This document shows positions 25,615 to 37,492 of a DNA stretch of 64,000 nucleotides, in pieces. The stretch covers positions 37,363,260 through 37,427,259 of the forward strand of contig NC_065530.1 in assembly GCF_020184175.1 (NCBI RefSeq), read 5' to 3'. The notes under the pieces were generated by a model. The model did no database searches and had not been told where the DNA came from. It saw only the letters and a list, made by a program, of their open reading frames with translations. The DNA comes from Aphis gossypii. Taxonomy: Eukaryota; Arthropoda; Insecta; Hemiptera; Aphididae. Numbering within the stretch: position 1 is the stretch's first letter; every line of letters starts with the position of its first letter. Made by a program: the position numbers and the translations under genes.

Positions 25615-28600
25615 TTATTGATTACAAAATAATGTTTCTATACGATGATAAAATCCACGAATACAATTTTGTTCTGTACATATTATAACTAAGTTATAAA
25701 TGATAACAAAAATAAATAATGGAATAAAAAAAATTGTATACGTGAATGAAACCGGTAGAAAATACATACTCAGTAATACACAAATGATTAAAAAATATAT
25801 AGAATGCCATAATGATATTAATGGATTTATTACTGCCTTTTCATTACAGATGTTCTTCAAAGTATTTAAAACATTTAGAAATTCATTTTCAAAATTTAAA
25901 TCTGAAAGTATAATGAAAATAAAGAATAAATATTTTCTAAAAATATAAATGTTATTCTTACCTGTATTAAATGTAATATTTTTTTCAATATTTACTGCAT
26001 TTTCTGATATATCAAATACTGCTTCAATTGGTTCATGATCTGAATAACTAAAATCTTGTTCAGGAACACGATGTGGTAATGAATGTCTGTGTTCATTTAC
26101 AACTACCTAAATATTTTGTATATACATTTTTATTAATCAAATTTATAATTACATTTTTAAATTGTAGTATTTTATTATATACAATATACATGTATCATTT
26201 ATGAATAAGATTTTTATATTTAAGGTTAAATATTGAAAAAAATATTGCATTATGTTATATTATAATAAAATATTGTTTAATTCCAGTATTTATTTTTTAT
26301 AATATTAGTAAGTATGTTAATCTTTGATCTTTTAATATTTACACGTACTATTTGAGAAGAAATAAAAAATAAACTTACTAAATTCCGTTTATTAAATTTG
26401 TACAGTATATAATCAATACGTTCAGTTACTTCTTTTGGATCTTTATAGGAATTTTGAGGATGAGAGAAAGTGTATTCAATACTATTGTTTGAACACTGAA
26501 ACATAATATAATATTATTATAATGTTATCAATAAAAATTAATAGTAATATTTTATAAAAATTATAACTAATTAATAAATTTATTTTTTTTATCATTATAC
26601 AGTAAACAGTTAATTATCCATATATTTGAGTGATATACTAGCGCAATAACAGCAGTTAATTAAAAAAAAAAATACACAAATCAACTCACAAATCAACTCA
26701 CAAATGCTATTAATTGCTATTGGACATTTTAAATTAATAGTATGGGAACTACACACACAACTATGATTCAATGAATAAAATATATAGTAACTACACGGTA
26801 ATTAATAAATGTATATACATTTTTTATTAATAATAAAGTAAATGACCCAAGTGTCCCAAGTCTGAGGTTACTAAATCAACAAATATTTTCAACGATACAT
26901 TCTGAATAAAAATGATGTTAATAATGATAAAATAACATTAAGGATAAGAATAATGATAAATATATCTAATCGTATTATATTATGCTTAAGTTAGTTTGAC
27001 AATTAATATTATAATAGTTTTTATAATTTGTATTATATATCTATTATAATTTTTCATTAAATATTGGTTAAAAATACCTCGTTATGGGACCAGACTAGAC
27101 CAATTTATCACAATATATATACATATATAAATCATCATAAACACAAAATTACATTGGTACTGAGTGTTTATACTGTGCATTTAAGAGTAGTGATTTAAAT
27201 CACTCCTTTTTTTTTTTAAACATACATAATTGTGGATTATCAAATTTTCTATTTTCTCTTAAATATTATTAAACCATAGTATTTTAATATTGAATCTATA
27301 AATACATATTTTTTAATTTTTTTTTTAATTACCGCAGAATATGAGTCGTTCATGTTTGCACCAACACATATTAACTTATAACAAATATCATTAGGATTAG
27401 AATTAAGATCACCAGCTAATACTGCTAAATCAGAATCAGTAGACGTAACACGTATGAAATTTGCAGTTTCATAAGCTTGTAATGCTCTGTGAATTGCGTA
27501 TTTATCATTTGATGCATTATAACAAGCATGTAACTGAAAAAAAGATAGTTTTATAATATATATATTTATGTATTTAAATATCAATTATGGTATGCCAAAT
27601 ACTTTTTATAGCTGAAACAACTAACAAATTATACAGTCATAAAAACAGTATTAATACGTAATGCTTAGTAGAAAGTTCAAAGTATTATAATTAAAAAAGA
27701 TTTAAAAATTATTCTAAGTAAATGCATTAAAAAAGTCTTTGGTATGCCACAATTTATGAACTAGGCACCAATTATTAAAAAGTAAAAAGTTAGTTACTTA
27801 TCATTAAATAATCAAAAATAATATACTTTTATTTAACAATTAAAAAAACAAAAAAAAACATAAATTACGTGTGTAGTGTAAACATCTACAATAAAGCCTT
27901 TGACATTGATACGACATAGGCCAACACCTTTTCCACCAAACCAATCTCCATGCATCAACATATGTAAATAACCATTCAAAGTAAATGAGTGATAATGAAC
28001 ATCAATAATTGGATAACGTGACATGATACACATTCCAGATCCTAACAAGCCACTTAAAAAGATAATAACAAGATTTAGATTTTTAATGTGCTTTTATTTA
28101 TTAAGTATTATAGGACATCAATTATAGTAAACATTATTACTAATAATATATCATCATAGAAATTATGGAGATATTTTAATTAAAAAATCTGTCTAGGATA
28201 TGAAGAAAATAATAGGAGATTGTGATGTGGTATTTAGTAAGATAAACTTGAGAGAATTGAAAGATGCAAAACATGCAATTCTTGAATTGTTAAGAAAAGG
28301 GTAGTCAAAATTTATAATAGAGGTTACTTAGATTTTCTATACATTGAAGGATGAGTTGAGAGGAAGTCAAATAATATGAAGGGAAAAAAGATTATAGCTT
28401 AATCATAAAAGTTTTAAGTTCAAATAGTTTGGCAAGGAAAGAGTTAAAAATGAAAACCAAAGGATAACATTTAATTCAAAAAGTTTAAAAATGTAAATTC
28501 AACATGTATTTTTTGGGGTGTAGTTATAAGAAAAATGTTAGTTTGTAACCAGGGCCAGCAAGAAGGTGGGGCAGAGGGCTAGAGCCCCAGAGCCCAGACC

Positions 28601-29253
28601 TCCGGGGGGGGCCCGTAATCAGAGACGCATTTAAGCACAGCCTAAATAAGAATATATAAGTGAAAGGGCCCGGCATTGATCAGCCCCAGGGCCCACCAAA
28701 GTTTTCACAAATCCTGTTTGTAACTGGTACATCCAAGAGTAGGTAACTATAAACTAATCAATTAAAAATTACATTTATGATGAATTAAACATACATAAGC
28801 ATCCATTATAATAAACTTGTATACCATACTTAATGATAATAATCAATAATCAGTTATCGCCAAATTTAGTTTTACAAAATCTATGAAAACTATAAAAACT
28901 AAATAAATATAGTAGTATATAATAATAGATAATTTAAACATTTTATCTAACATAATACCTGTGGAAGTAATGTATATACTTAAATACATTCTCACAAGAT
29001 GCCTTTAAATATTTGTAATCATCTCCACACCATAATTCCTGTAGACACACAATATCATATCCATTGTTTGTTAAACTGTCAGCTAATGCTCTAACACGAG
29101 CTTTGCGGTTTTTGGAAACAAATTTCAAACCCCTAAAATTATAATTGTCTCACATCAAAATAAAATAATAGATAATGTAACAAAAGTAACAAAAATAAAA
29201 AAAATAATAAATAAAAAATACCATATATTTAAAGTGAAAATACTGAGTTTCAT
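25615..29253 (-). CDS. SMPD2: Neutral sphingomyelinase (SMPD2 type)
   Basis: Seen: seven exons (29253-29222, 29132-28959, 28052-27869, 27533-27333, 26495-26379, 26106-25962, 25901-25615) join in phase to 379 aa. The order of motifs matches SMPD2: FTLNIWGLK (6-14), LQELWCGDDY with Glu43, SGLLGSGMCIMSRYP, HGDWFGGKGVGL (103-114), THLHACYN with His130 and His132, AGDLNSNP with Asp172 and Asn174, RIDYILYK, and YSDHE with Asp259 and His260. Two hydrophobic segments lie near 317-337 and 339-357. Family knowledge: magnesium-dependent phosphodiesterase of the DNase-I fold that splits sphingomyelin into ceramide and phosphocholine; the C-terminal membrane segments anchor it in internal membranes. All metal and acid/base residues expected are present, so the enzyme looks active. 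The position after Asn9 is Ile where vertebrate relatives have Cys. Length is somewhat below the roughly 420 aa of mammalian SMPD2. Confidence 0.9.
28550..28716. mobile_element. hAT-like MITE in a sphingomyelinase intron
   Basis: A 167 bp element beginning CAGGGCCAGCAAG and ending ACAAATCCTG, flanked by perfect 8 bp direct repeats tttgtaac. GC-rich compared with its surroundings. It lies in the intron between exons 2 and 3 of the sphingomyelinase gene. The terminal inverted repeat is short and imperfect. Confidence 0.7.
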
Positions 29254-29776
29254 GATGATAAGTATTTAATAGTCTTAATAGTTTAGATAAATAAGACGAT
29301 TAATAAATATTTAATACACGTTTAAATTACTTAGAACTTAAGTACCTAATATATATATTATTAATACAACTTAAATTTACAGTTTTAATTTAAAACTTTT
29401 AATGTTAAATTAAATTTGTAGACTAATTAATTAAACCAAAAATAAATAAAAAAAAAAAAATGGTGCTGAAAATCTGAAATACAGAAATGAATGTAAAGAT
29501 TAAATAATTAAATAACAACAATAACAAATGCCAAACACTATAATATACGATTTATGATAATACAGGAACAACTAAGCTGAACTTAGTTCAGTGAACTATA
29601 AAAAAAAAAAAAATTATATATTTCACTGTACGAGACACCTACGACGGTCGGCGAAAAGCACAAGCTTTAATTTTATTAAGTCTATATACGATATTATATT
29701 AATTGTTCGTGGCAAAAAATGATAGCTGACGAATGGAGCCTTATCAGTTATCAGCTTCCCCGACTCGGCCGACTCC

Positions 29777-30066
29777 TACTTGAAGCATAGACATATAAAA
29801 CTAGATAGCGGACTGCGTATTCTATTCTATTCTAGCGTTTTATTCTGTGGTATTACATTCCCGTAGGAAAGTTGAAGTCGTGCGGCCATAATTTGCCAAC
29901 AGGGCAATGTTTACAAAATAACTCAATGCATAAGATAGCTATATTATTAATAATACAAATAACGAATTTATTTTCATAGTATAAAATTTTGTAAACATTG
30001 CCCTGTTAGCACGGCCTAGGTTCTATCTATATAGCTGTTTTATATGTCTACTATGACTTGAAGTAA
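29777..30066. repeat. Nested inverted-repeat element
   Basis: Outer arms: TACTTGAAGCATAGACATAT at the left and its approximate reverse complement (ATATGTCTACTATGACTTGA) at the right. Inner arms (about 29884-29918 and 29986-30016): GGGCAATGTTTACAAAAT is inverted exactly as ATTTTGTAAACATTGCCC, bounded by GGCC on both sides. This looks like a transposon-derived fold-back, possibly one element inside another. No target duplication was found. Confidence 0.55.
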
Positions 30067-30724
30067 ATTTGTTCCCATTGAACTTACTATACAATATTAT
30101 TATTATATATAATATTATAATAGTTCAATGATTGTTCGGTGTTCCTTAGAAGTTAAGAGTATAAATGTATAGTATGTATTGTTCTCAATCCTCTTATTAT
30201 ACCACAAAATTAATTATATAGAACAATAATTTGTAGTTTCCAAAGTGAATATATTTATCCCATCAAGGTTTTAGATATTTATAATCATAGTTCCCAATTT
30301 CCCATATAATAATTGATAATATACCATGGGAAATAGAAACAGCTAAAATCGCCCCATGAACGTGGCCAATCAGACTTTTCACAACTTCACGAAAATATTT
30401 TCATAGTTGGCAACAATTCCATCGTTTTTTTTATATGTATATATGTACAGAATAGGTAAATGAAATAGATGAAATTTCATCTATTCTGTGGTTATGTCAT
30501 GTTCATGTACATGGTACAAAGTATTATAAATCTACAGTACGATTTAATGTTTCACTACCATTAGGCCGTAGTCCATAAACCATGAACATAAATACATAAG
30601 TTAAAATAGTTGAAATATGAGAGTAAAAAAGAGACCCAAAGTGTCTGATGTCTAGAGGCTCAATGAATATTTAATCTGGGCTTGAGTACACCTAATAGAT
30701 AATTGAACTACCTAAACACAAAGA

Positions 30725-30751
<27 letters not shown>
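30725..30751. repeat. (AT)n microsatellite
   Basis: About 27 bases of alternating A and T. Confidence 0.85.
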
Positions 30752-30755
<4 letters not shown>

Positions 30756-31189
30756 TAACTAAATACAATTGAAACATTTAAATTTGTTTCTATGAAATAT
30801 CAACAATATTATTATTTATCGGTTCTTGAAAATATATTAAAATATTAATTTAACAAAATAACAATACAATAAGACTTAAATTAATAATAAAACAGCTATA
30901 ATAAATCAATCAATTCACACATTCAAATACTAAATACATTTCTATACATTTCTGTACATATTCTCTCCATGTTATTGCATAAGATAAAAGTAATATAATA
31001 TAATATTATAATGTATAATAATTAATAATAGTATTTTCCACTCAACTAACACACATCACCAATATAACTGCATTATTTGTCATAATAGAATAAAAAAACA
31101 ATTAATTTTTATTCCTATTTATCTTATGTGTGCGTATAATATAATGACATTTTATCATGTCTAAAGTTAAGCCAGTTTGGGTATATATT

Positions 31190-31195
31190 TTTATT
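31190..31195 (-). terminator. Candidate polyadenylation signal of SMIM14
   Basis: AATAAA on the minus strand about 195 bases downstream of the SMIM14 stop. Another hexamer lies nearer, around 31118 in the opposite sense of distance, so which is used is not known. Confidence 0.3.
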
Positions 31196-31389
31196 TGTTA
31201 TATAAAATAATCAATAGAAATTTCACATTAGAGTAGTAGATTTTTGTCAGTCAAGTGGGAAACTTCAATTAAAATGTAATGTTCTTAAATCTATGTGATT
31301 ATAATGATTATCTGTGGAATAATGGAAGGGAATTTTAGATTGAGCGAACTCAAAATTCTTGTAGAATGTATCGTTAAAATATTATATTA

Positions 31390-33610
31390 TCACTGGGCTC
31401 CCATTGATGGAGGAGGTGGCGATGGTGGATCCTAAAAATAAAAATTTCATATTAATAATATTTTTAATAGGACGCCACAACAACATGTATTGTCTTTGTC
31501 TTACATACTTACAACATAGCAAATTTGCAGACTCCATTTCATATCGTTAGCTTAAATATTATCTAGATAATCACATAGGTTTTTACAGATATATTTTCAA
31601 GTGCATTATAGCTAAGTAAAATATTACAATTTTAAAATTATAATATTAATAAAAGCCTAAGTGATAGCCTAGATAATATTTTTACTTTTAAGTTCAATAA
31701 TATGTAAATTTACTCTAATGTTAAAGCTAACAATATAAAATGGATTCTGTTGAACGCAAATTTGCTATGTTGTATACACGTAAGACAGAATCAACACATG
31801 AGTATGTAGCATCCTCATAATGAGTTTTAATGTAATCCATACATCTGGGCCACTATTGTCAGATCCACCAAATGGTAACTTTTTTATAGTTTCCTCTTGT
31901 GTACGAGGCTGATTAGGACGCATAAAGTACAAAACCAAAGCCATTACAACCCAAATTCCAGTTAATAAGATGAAATTAGTATCTTCACTGTTTGATGACA
32001 ATGGTCCATCCAATCTTTGCACTATAAAAATTAGATTTTATTTTATACTTTAGTTACCTTATATAGCTAAATCATAAAATATTAATCAACACAATAAGTA
32101 TTAAGTATAGCCATGTATAGTGTATTATACTACTGTATGCATAATACATAATCATTTTAAAGTAATAAAATAAGTTTGTGCAAGAACATAAATTATTAAA
32201 TAATAAAAACTACTAATAATTGTTCTTATTAAAATTCATTGATTTAATTTAAAACAATATATAAATATATATTAATCATTTTATAAAATTAACATTCTGT
32301 CATTAAAATATATAAAAATAGATTTTGAGAATAATTAGGTATATGCCATTACTCAATAAGATAAAGAAACATTTTTTAATGACAAAAATGAAAATTTGTA
32401 ATGTAAAGATATAATTTTTTAGCAAATCACTGTTAACTTAACATCTAAAATTACCTGGTTCCAAGCAATCAATATCTGTGCATGCTGACTGTGACTGACG
32501 TAGCTACAACAATTTTTTTTTTATTACTTGATTACATGGATATTTTTTTAACTTATACATAGGTACCTACATTAAAATAAATTAAAAATTTATTTATCTA
32601 CATTATAAAAGTATATTCAACATTGAATAATAAAGAAATATATTAATGGCTTTCTCTATCAATAGGTTAACAATCAATTTTATTTTATGCAATTTAAAAT
32701 TAACATTATTAATTTATAAGCTTATACAAATAAAATATTAAAAATATTATTTCAGTTTCCATTTGGTCACAATTATCTTGGTTATTATAAGTTTATAAGT
32801 TAAGATAAGCTATTGCTCTATTGTTCTGCTGATAATATATATATTATAGTAGTAACAGACCTTAGTAGATTTTTAAGTTAACATTTTAAAAATGTTTTAA
32901 TTAAAGCTAATAACTAGGGAATTAAGAGAAAAAAATTTATCACTGTCAGACTATATTACAATCTTTAAATACAACGCCGTGGACAAACAAAAGTATTTGA
33001 ACAGTTGTATTTAGTAATCATAAATTAAATTATACTCCTCAGTTGTGACCTCAATAATCATAATTCTTTAGGTATCTATTTAAATTTAGCAATATTTAAG
33101 ACATATGTATTCAATTTTTAATTTTACAAGAATATCTTTAATATTTCATCATGTTTACACAAAATAATTTTTTTTTTTAATAACCAATTTTTATCCAGCA
33201 CTTCTTTAGAATAATTTTAAGTATTTTGATATATTATTTTATTCATAACAATCATAACACAATATAATAATATTAAATATTAAGTTATATTTCATAGATA
33301 AATAACATTACATCAATAAAGTATATTGATTAAATGCAATATAAATAATACTATATAATAAGTAATAGCTAATTTAATGGTTAATATAAGATAAATCAAA
33401 AATAAATTAACTATGTACTAGGTAGATATTAAGTAGATAAATGTAATCGACCAATGTTTATTTACTATAATATAACACTCAAACAGATACAATAAATTAT
33501 AAGTATTGTTTTTAAATTACATAATTACTTTGTTTACTTACCAGTGAAAGTAGTCGTTGCATAGATAGCTCATGATTCCAAAAACATTCGCATGGGTCGT
33601 TATCACTCAT
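31390..33610 (-). CDS. SMIM14: Small integral membrane protein 14
   Basis: Seen: four coding exons (33610-33542, 32503-32455, 32021-31843, 31431-31390) join in phase to 112 aa ending in TGA. The N-terminus MSDNDPCECFWNHELSMQRL, the segment LLRQSQSACTDIDCLE, one membrane segment at about 56-73 (FILLTGIWVVMALVLYFM) followed by RPNQPR, and a proline-rich tail DDPPSPPPPSMGAQ reproduce the order seen in vertebrate SMIM14 (about 99 aa). Family knowledge: a conserved single-pass protein, reported at the endoplasmic reticulum, with no established biochemical activity. A TCATGAG-like start context (accATGAG) follows an untranslated part of exon 1. The donor of exon 3 is a weak gtatgg; reading through instead gives an unrelated tail, so the spliced form is preferred because it restores the conserved proline-rich end. 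Confidence 0.88.
31519..31765. mobile_element. MITE with palindromic GCAAATTTGC ends (copy 2)
   Basis: Both ends carry the self-complementary decamer GCAAATTTGC, flanked by TA. The right end extends as ATTCTGTTGAACGCAAATTT, the reverse complement of the left end of the 4689 copy. About 247 bp, located in the last intron of SMIM14, 77 bases from exon 3. Confidence 0.75.
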
Positions 33611-33860
33611 GGTAAAAAGTCAAACTTCAAAACCAACGTAATCTACAACAATAATATCATATTATAGAAATATTAGTTACCCCTGTCACCAGTTGCGATG
33701 TACTCAATTTTCCAAATTGACAGACAACACAAAGTCATACATTAAGTATGTTGAAAATGTTATACTTGTATATTATAGGTACTTGAAGTTATGTATTACC
33801 TGTTGTATTGAAATAGTCCGAGTTATTGTAATTAGAACAACGGTTGCGCCTACTATATTT
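33611..33860 (-). promoter_or_regulatory. SMIM14 5' untranslated exon and promoter side
   Basis: Exon 1 of the coding part extends upstream to an acceptor (tgtag|ATTACG, exon edge 33642). A matching donor (AACAG|gtaata, exon edge 33800) defines an upstream untranslated exon after a 157-base intron. Transcription should begin a short way above 33800; no clear TATA box was assigned. Confidence 0.5.
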
Positions 33861-35921
33861 ATATTATAATACTAATTACTAGTTTAATGGATTTTAATAA
33901 TAAATTGCCAATAAGAACATTCAACAGTGCCACGACAGACTGGACTTATCACTAAAATGCCAAATAATAGTAAATAGTATAATAACAAATAGAGAACGCC
34001 GCCAAACGAAGCCCAAACGTAAACACGTCTTGTAGTGGTAAAAAAAAAAAAAACTATAGTACAACACCAACAGTATTATTTATTAAAAAATGCTACAATT
34101 TGTTACCAGTTGTAACAAAGATAACGATCATAATATTATTATCTATAAAGCCTGCCTGGCAACTGTGTCATGACCAGCTGATAAATCACCGTTCGTAGTT
34201 CGTACAATACAACACAAACATGGTAGGCAAAATCGTGTCTGATTAATGTCAATAAATATGAAATTAGCAATAATAATACACCGAAAAAATATAGAACCTT
34301 ATACGTGTACACCGTTCATTTGCTATTATTTATTAATTCGGGAAGGGGGAGGACATTGGTGTTCCACACTTGATACAAAACACGATACTATATAGCCATA
34401 TAGGTGCACCTACTGCACCTCGTAGGTATGTTCTATTATAATTCTATTTCGCGTTTTTTGACAAATTTAAAATTGACTCAATGGCAATTACATGCGGCTG
34501 GCTAATGTTTATAATCAAGCATTTCTTACATAATATGTTTTACAAAAATTCAATCAATTTACCGGGTAGTACTAAATAATTACTAATTGTAAAATAAATT
34601 ACATCAACAGCAATAGGTATCAAAAAAACATATTTATCATGAAATATACATAAGTATTAATACATTACACTCATTATAGACTATATAGGCTGATTGACCG
34701 TCTTGGCGTTTTCACTTTTCGCACAGTATTTTTCCATGTATTCAATGATTTATTATTGAATTTAAATTTAATACATTCGTTACAATTTAGAGTTGATATA
34801 CTCAGTGACAAATGTAGTAGATATACCTCACCTACTGAACAGCAAAGTGAACACTACAAACTTTCCTCCTTTTTAAAAGTAAAAAAATTATTTTTTTTAT
34901 TATGGTTCATTTATTCATAATATGGCTTAGTCATTTTAAATAATTTATTAATCAAACTTAATAAAATAAAATAAATCATGAATAGGTAGATACATTTTAA
35001 ATATTCATAACCTTGATGAAATTTGAAATTTTACATCTTGACTATAAGATATCAATGAAGATCAAATAAATGTTTGTTTTATTATATGCCATTCACGGCC
35101 GCAGGCAAGTTTAATATATATTTGTACATACAGTAATAGTTGTATAAACATCTACCTATACATAATACATACTAATATTACCTATTCAATATTCATTTAC
35201 ATTCTATATATGACTACAGTTACAGATAACCGGGTTGGTGAAAATGACTTATAACTCACCAAACAATGAACGATATAATACATAATATTATAATATAGGT
35301 ACCTATCTACATATAGTTACATTTTATTGGTTACACTTATATAGTCATGAGTCAAGATGGTTAGATTAAAAAAGATCTTTGAACGGCAAAGATTTAGTGG
35401 TGTTATGAAGATCGAAGTGTAAATACAAATTAAAATTACAGAAATGTGTAATTTGGCGGTGCAAAAAAGGGGGCGGGGTCTATTAGAAGGAATTGTCTAT
35501 AATTTTTGTTATTATTGTCAATAAAAAAAAAAATTATTTATACTGTATAATTGCATTATTAATAAAACAATTTCTTTGAAATTAATTCAAAAATATTATT
35601 TAATTTTTTGTTATTGACTTTTTTGTTTGACGTGCTGTGTTTTTTAAAAATCCTACATATTATTTTAGTAGATTATGATTTGCGAATGTTGGGATCTATA
35701 GTCTATATAAGTACCTACATAGGTTATAGATACGTAGCGACGTAGCTATTATAGTTCAATGGTAATATTTTTTAATAAATAATCATATATATTGAAATTT
35801 GAAATGTTATCAAACATGGTAAAATAACATTTTCTTAGGTAGGTACCTATACTTAGGATATTAATTTAAATTTTATTAGGATACGTGTGGCTACCAGATT
35901 AACCTCTTGTTAAGTGTAAAG

Positions 35922-36093
35922 GCGGGTTTCCACTGACAATATACGTGTACGTGTACGTGTATAAAAATACTTTTCTGTGATTGGTTGGTATACATGGTAA
36001 GCTTTTGGTATACCAGAAAGTTTATACGTTCCAATCAATCACAGAAAAGTATTTTTATGCACGTACACGTAAACGTATGTAGTGGAAACCCGC
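35922..36093. mobile_element. Fold-back element with GCGGGTTTCCACT ends
   Basis: Two arms of about 65 bases, from GCGGGTTTCCACTG through TATAAAAATACTTTTCTGTG to GATTGGTTGG, are inverted with a spacer of about 40 bases, so nearly the entire element can form one hairpin. It contains GTACGT repeats. A TTAA lies next to the right end (cccgcaTTAA); a matching left duplication is not clear. Confidence 0.7.
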
Positions 36094-36304
36094 ATTAACG
36101 GTTGAATTTGAGCGATAGCAGCAGTAACCAATTTTAAAATCTTAAAAATGTGTTATGTTATAATAATATTAAATTATATTGTTTTAAAAGTAAATTAAAG
36201 TGTACATACACTATAGAGGCGAGTCAAATTATAGTAAGTTAATTTACCGTTAAAATTAAGCGCTTACCAGTTACCTACCGTTCTTACAAGAGTATTTTTC
36301 ATGA

Positions 36305-36388
36305 AGGACGTGTATGTACAAGCGTACGTACGTGCGTGTTAATAAACGTGCATGTACACGAGAATGGTTCAGTGGAAACCCACTTTAA
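36305..36388. repeat. Partial relative of the GCGGGTTTCCACT element
   Basis: A run of GTACGT-type repeats ending in TTCAGTGGAAACCCACTTTA. It resembles the right arm of the neighbouring fold-back element, about 210 bases away. Only one arm is preserved. Confidence 0.5.
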
Positions 36389-37492
36389 TACCGAGATACT
36401 CGACGAACGACTACCAGGGTATAGGTTTGTTATCGAATTTTAGCGGTAAGGGAGTGGAATAGCGACGTAAGCTATAAATATAACTGCAATGATTTTTGAA
36501 GCGTTGATTTGTATTTTCCAGGTTTTACACTACTTGGAAAGTAAATTTAAGTGATCTTGTTGGTTGTTTGTTATCGTTTCAAGATTACGGAATTCGCTGT
36601 TATTGTCGTCTGCAAAAAGGGCAATGTTGGTTCGTGATGACTACAATGGTAAATACTAAATATTATGTAAGGTATAATATAAATATTGAATAAGATAGAT
36701 TCCAGAGCCTTAAGATACAGCTGCAGAAATAGGCTGGAGGTAGGAAATAAAATAATTTATTTTGACTAAGAATTGTCTGTTAGATAAAAAGCAATTGATA
36801 ATATTAAATAATTATTTAGGTGTATTGAATAATTTTAATTTATAGGTATGAAAGACCTTCATTCCAAACTTAGAGATGGTGATAAATACAGCGCATGTGT
36901 ATCAGTAAATTTCTAATGAGGTACCTACTGATGATATGCTCCGTTATACGAAAAAACTGTTGTAATGTCGAGTGGTTAGATCTAAACCTAAATTTGATAT
37001 TCGGGATGAGATCGGCGCTATACAAATAATTTTGTAGTCTTGTATGTATAACTTTTTCGAATATTTTTGATAATGAGGTTAATAGACTTATTAGTGTATA
37101 TAGTTATCAGGATTAGTTTTGTTATTTCCTAGTTTTTTAATTAGAATAACTGTTGCGATTTTCCTGTTGAATAGAAAGTATTTAACGCATAGCAAAAAGT
37201 TAAATAATGAGGGCATAAAGACGAATCCTTTGGAGGGAAGTTTTTTAAACCTGAGGTTGGTAATGTGGTAATGACCCGTGCTTTTTTTATTAGGTAAATT
37301 TTTTACAGTAAACTTATAATTTAATTTGGTGTACTATATTTCATATATTCTTGGATTGAATAATCAAGTAAAGTTCTGGTTAACTGATTAAATATTTTAC
37401 AATAATTATTGTAAATAATGTATAATGGATAATTGGTAGTAGGCTATCTTGAAAAAAGAATTCATTGATTGATAATAAACTATAGATTATAA

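Larger units (their letters stand above)
29254..31389. other. Intergenic region between SMPD2 and SMIM14
   Basis: About 2.1 kb that should hold the sphingomyelinase promoter (next to 29253) and the 3' UTR of SMIM14 (next to 31390). It contains a nested inverted repeat (29777-30066), a 22 bp perfect palindrome at 30464-30485 and an (AT)n tract near 30725-30751. No other exon was recognised. Confidence 0.5.

Noticed and set aside
25700..25948. Plus-strand open frame
   Set aside because: It is the shadow of the last sphingomyelinase exon, which has clear membrane segments on the other strand.
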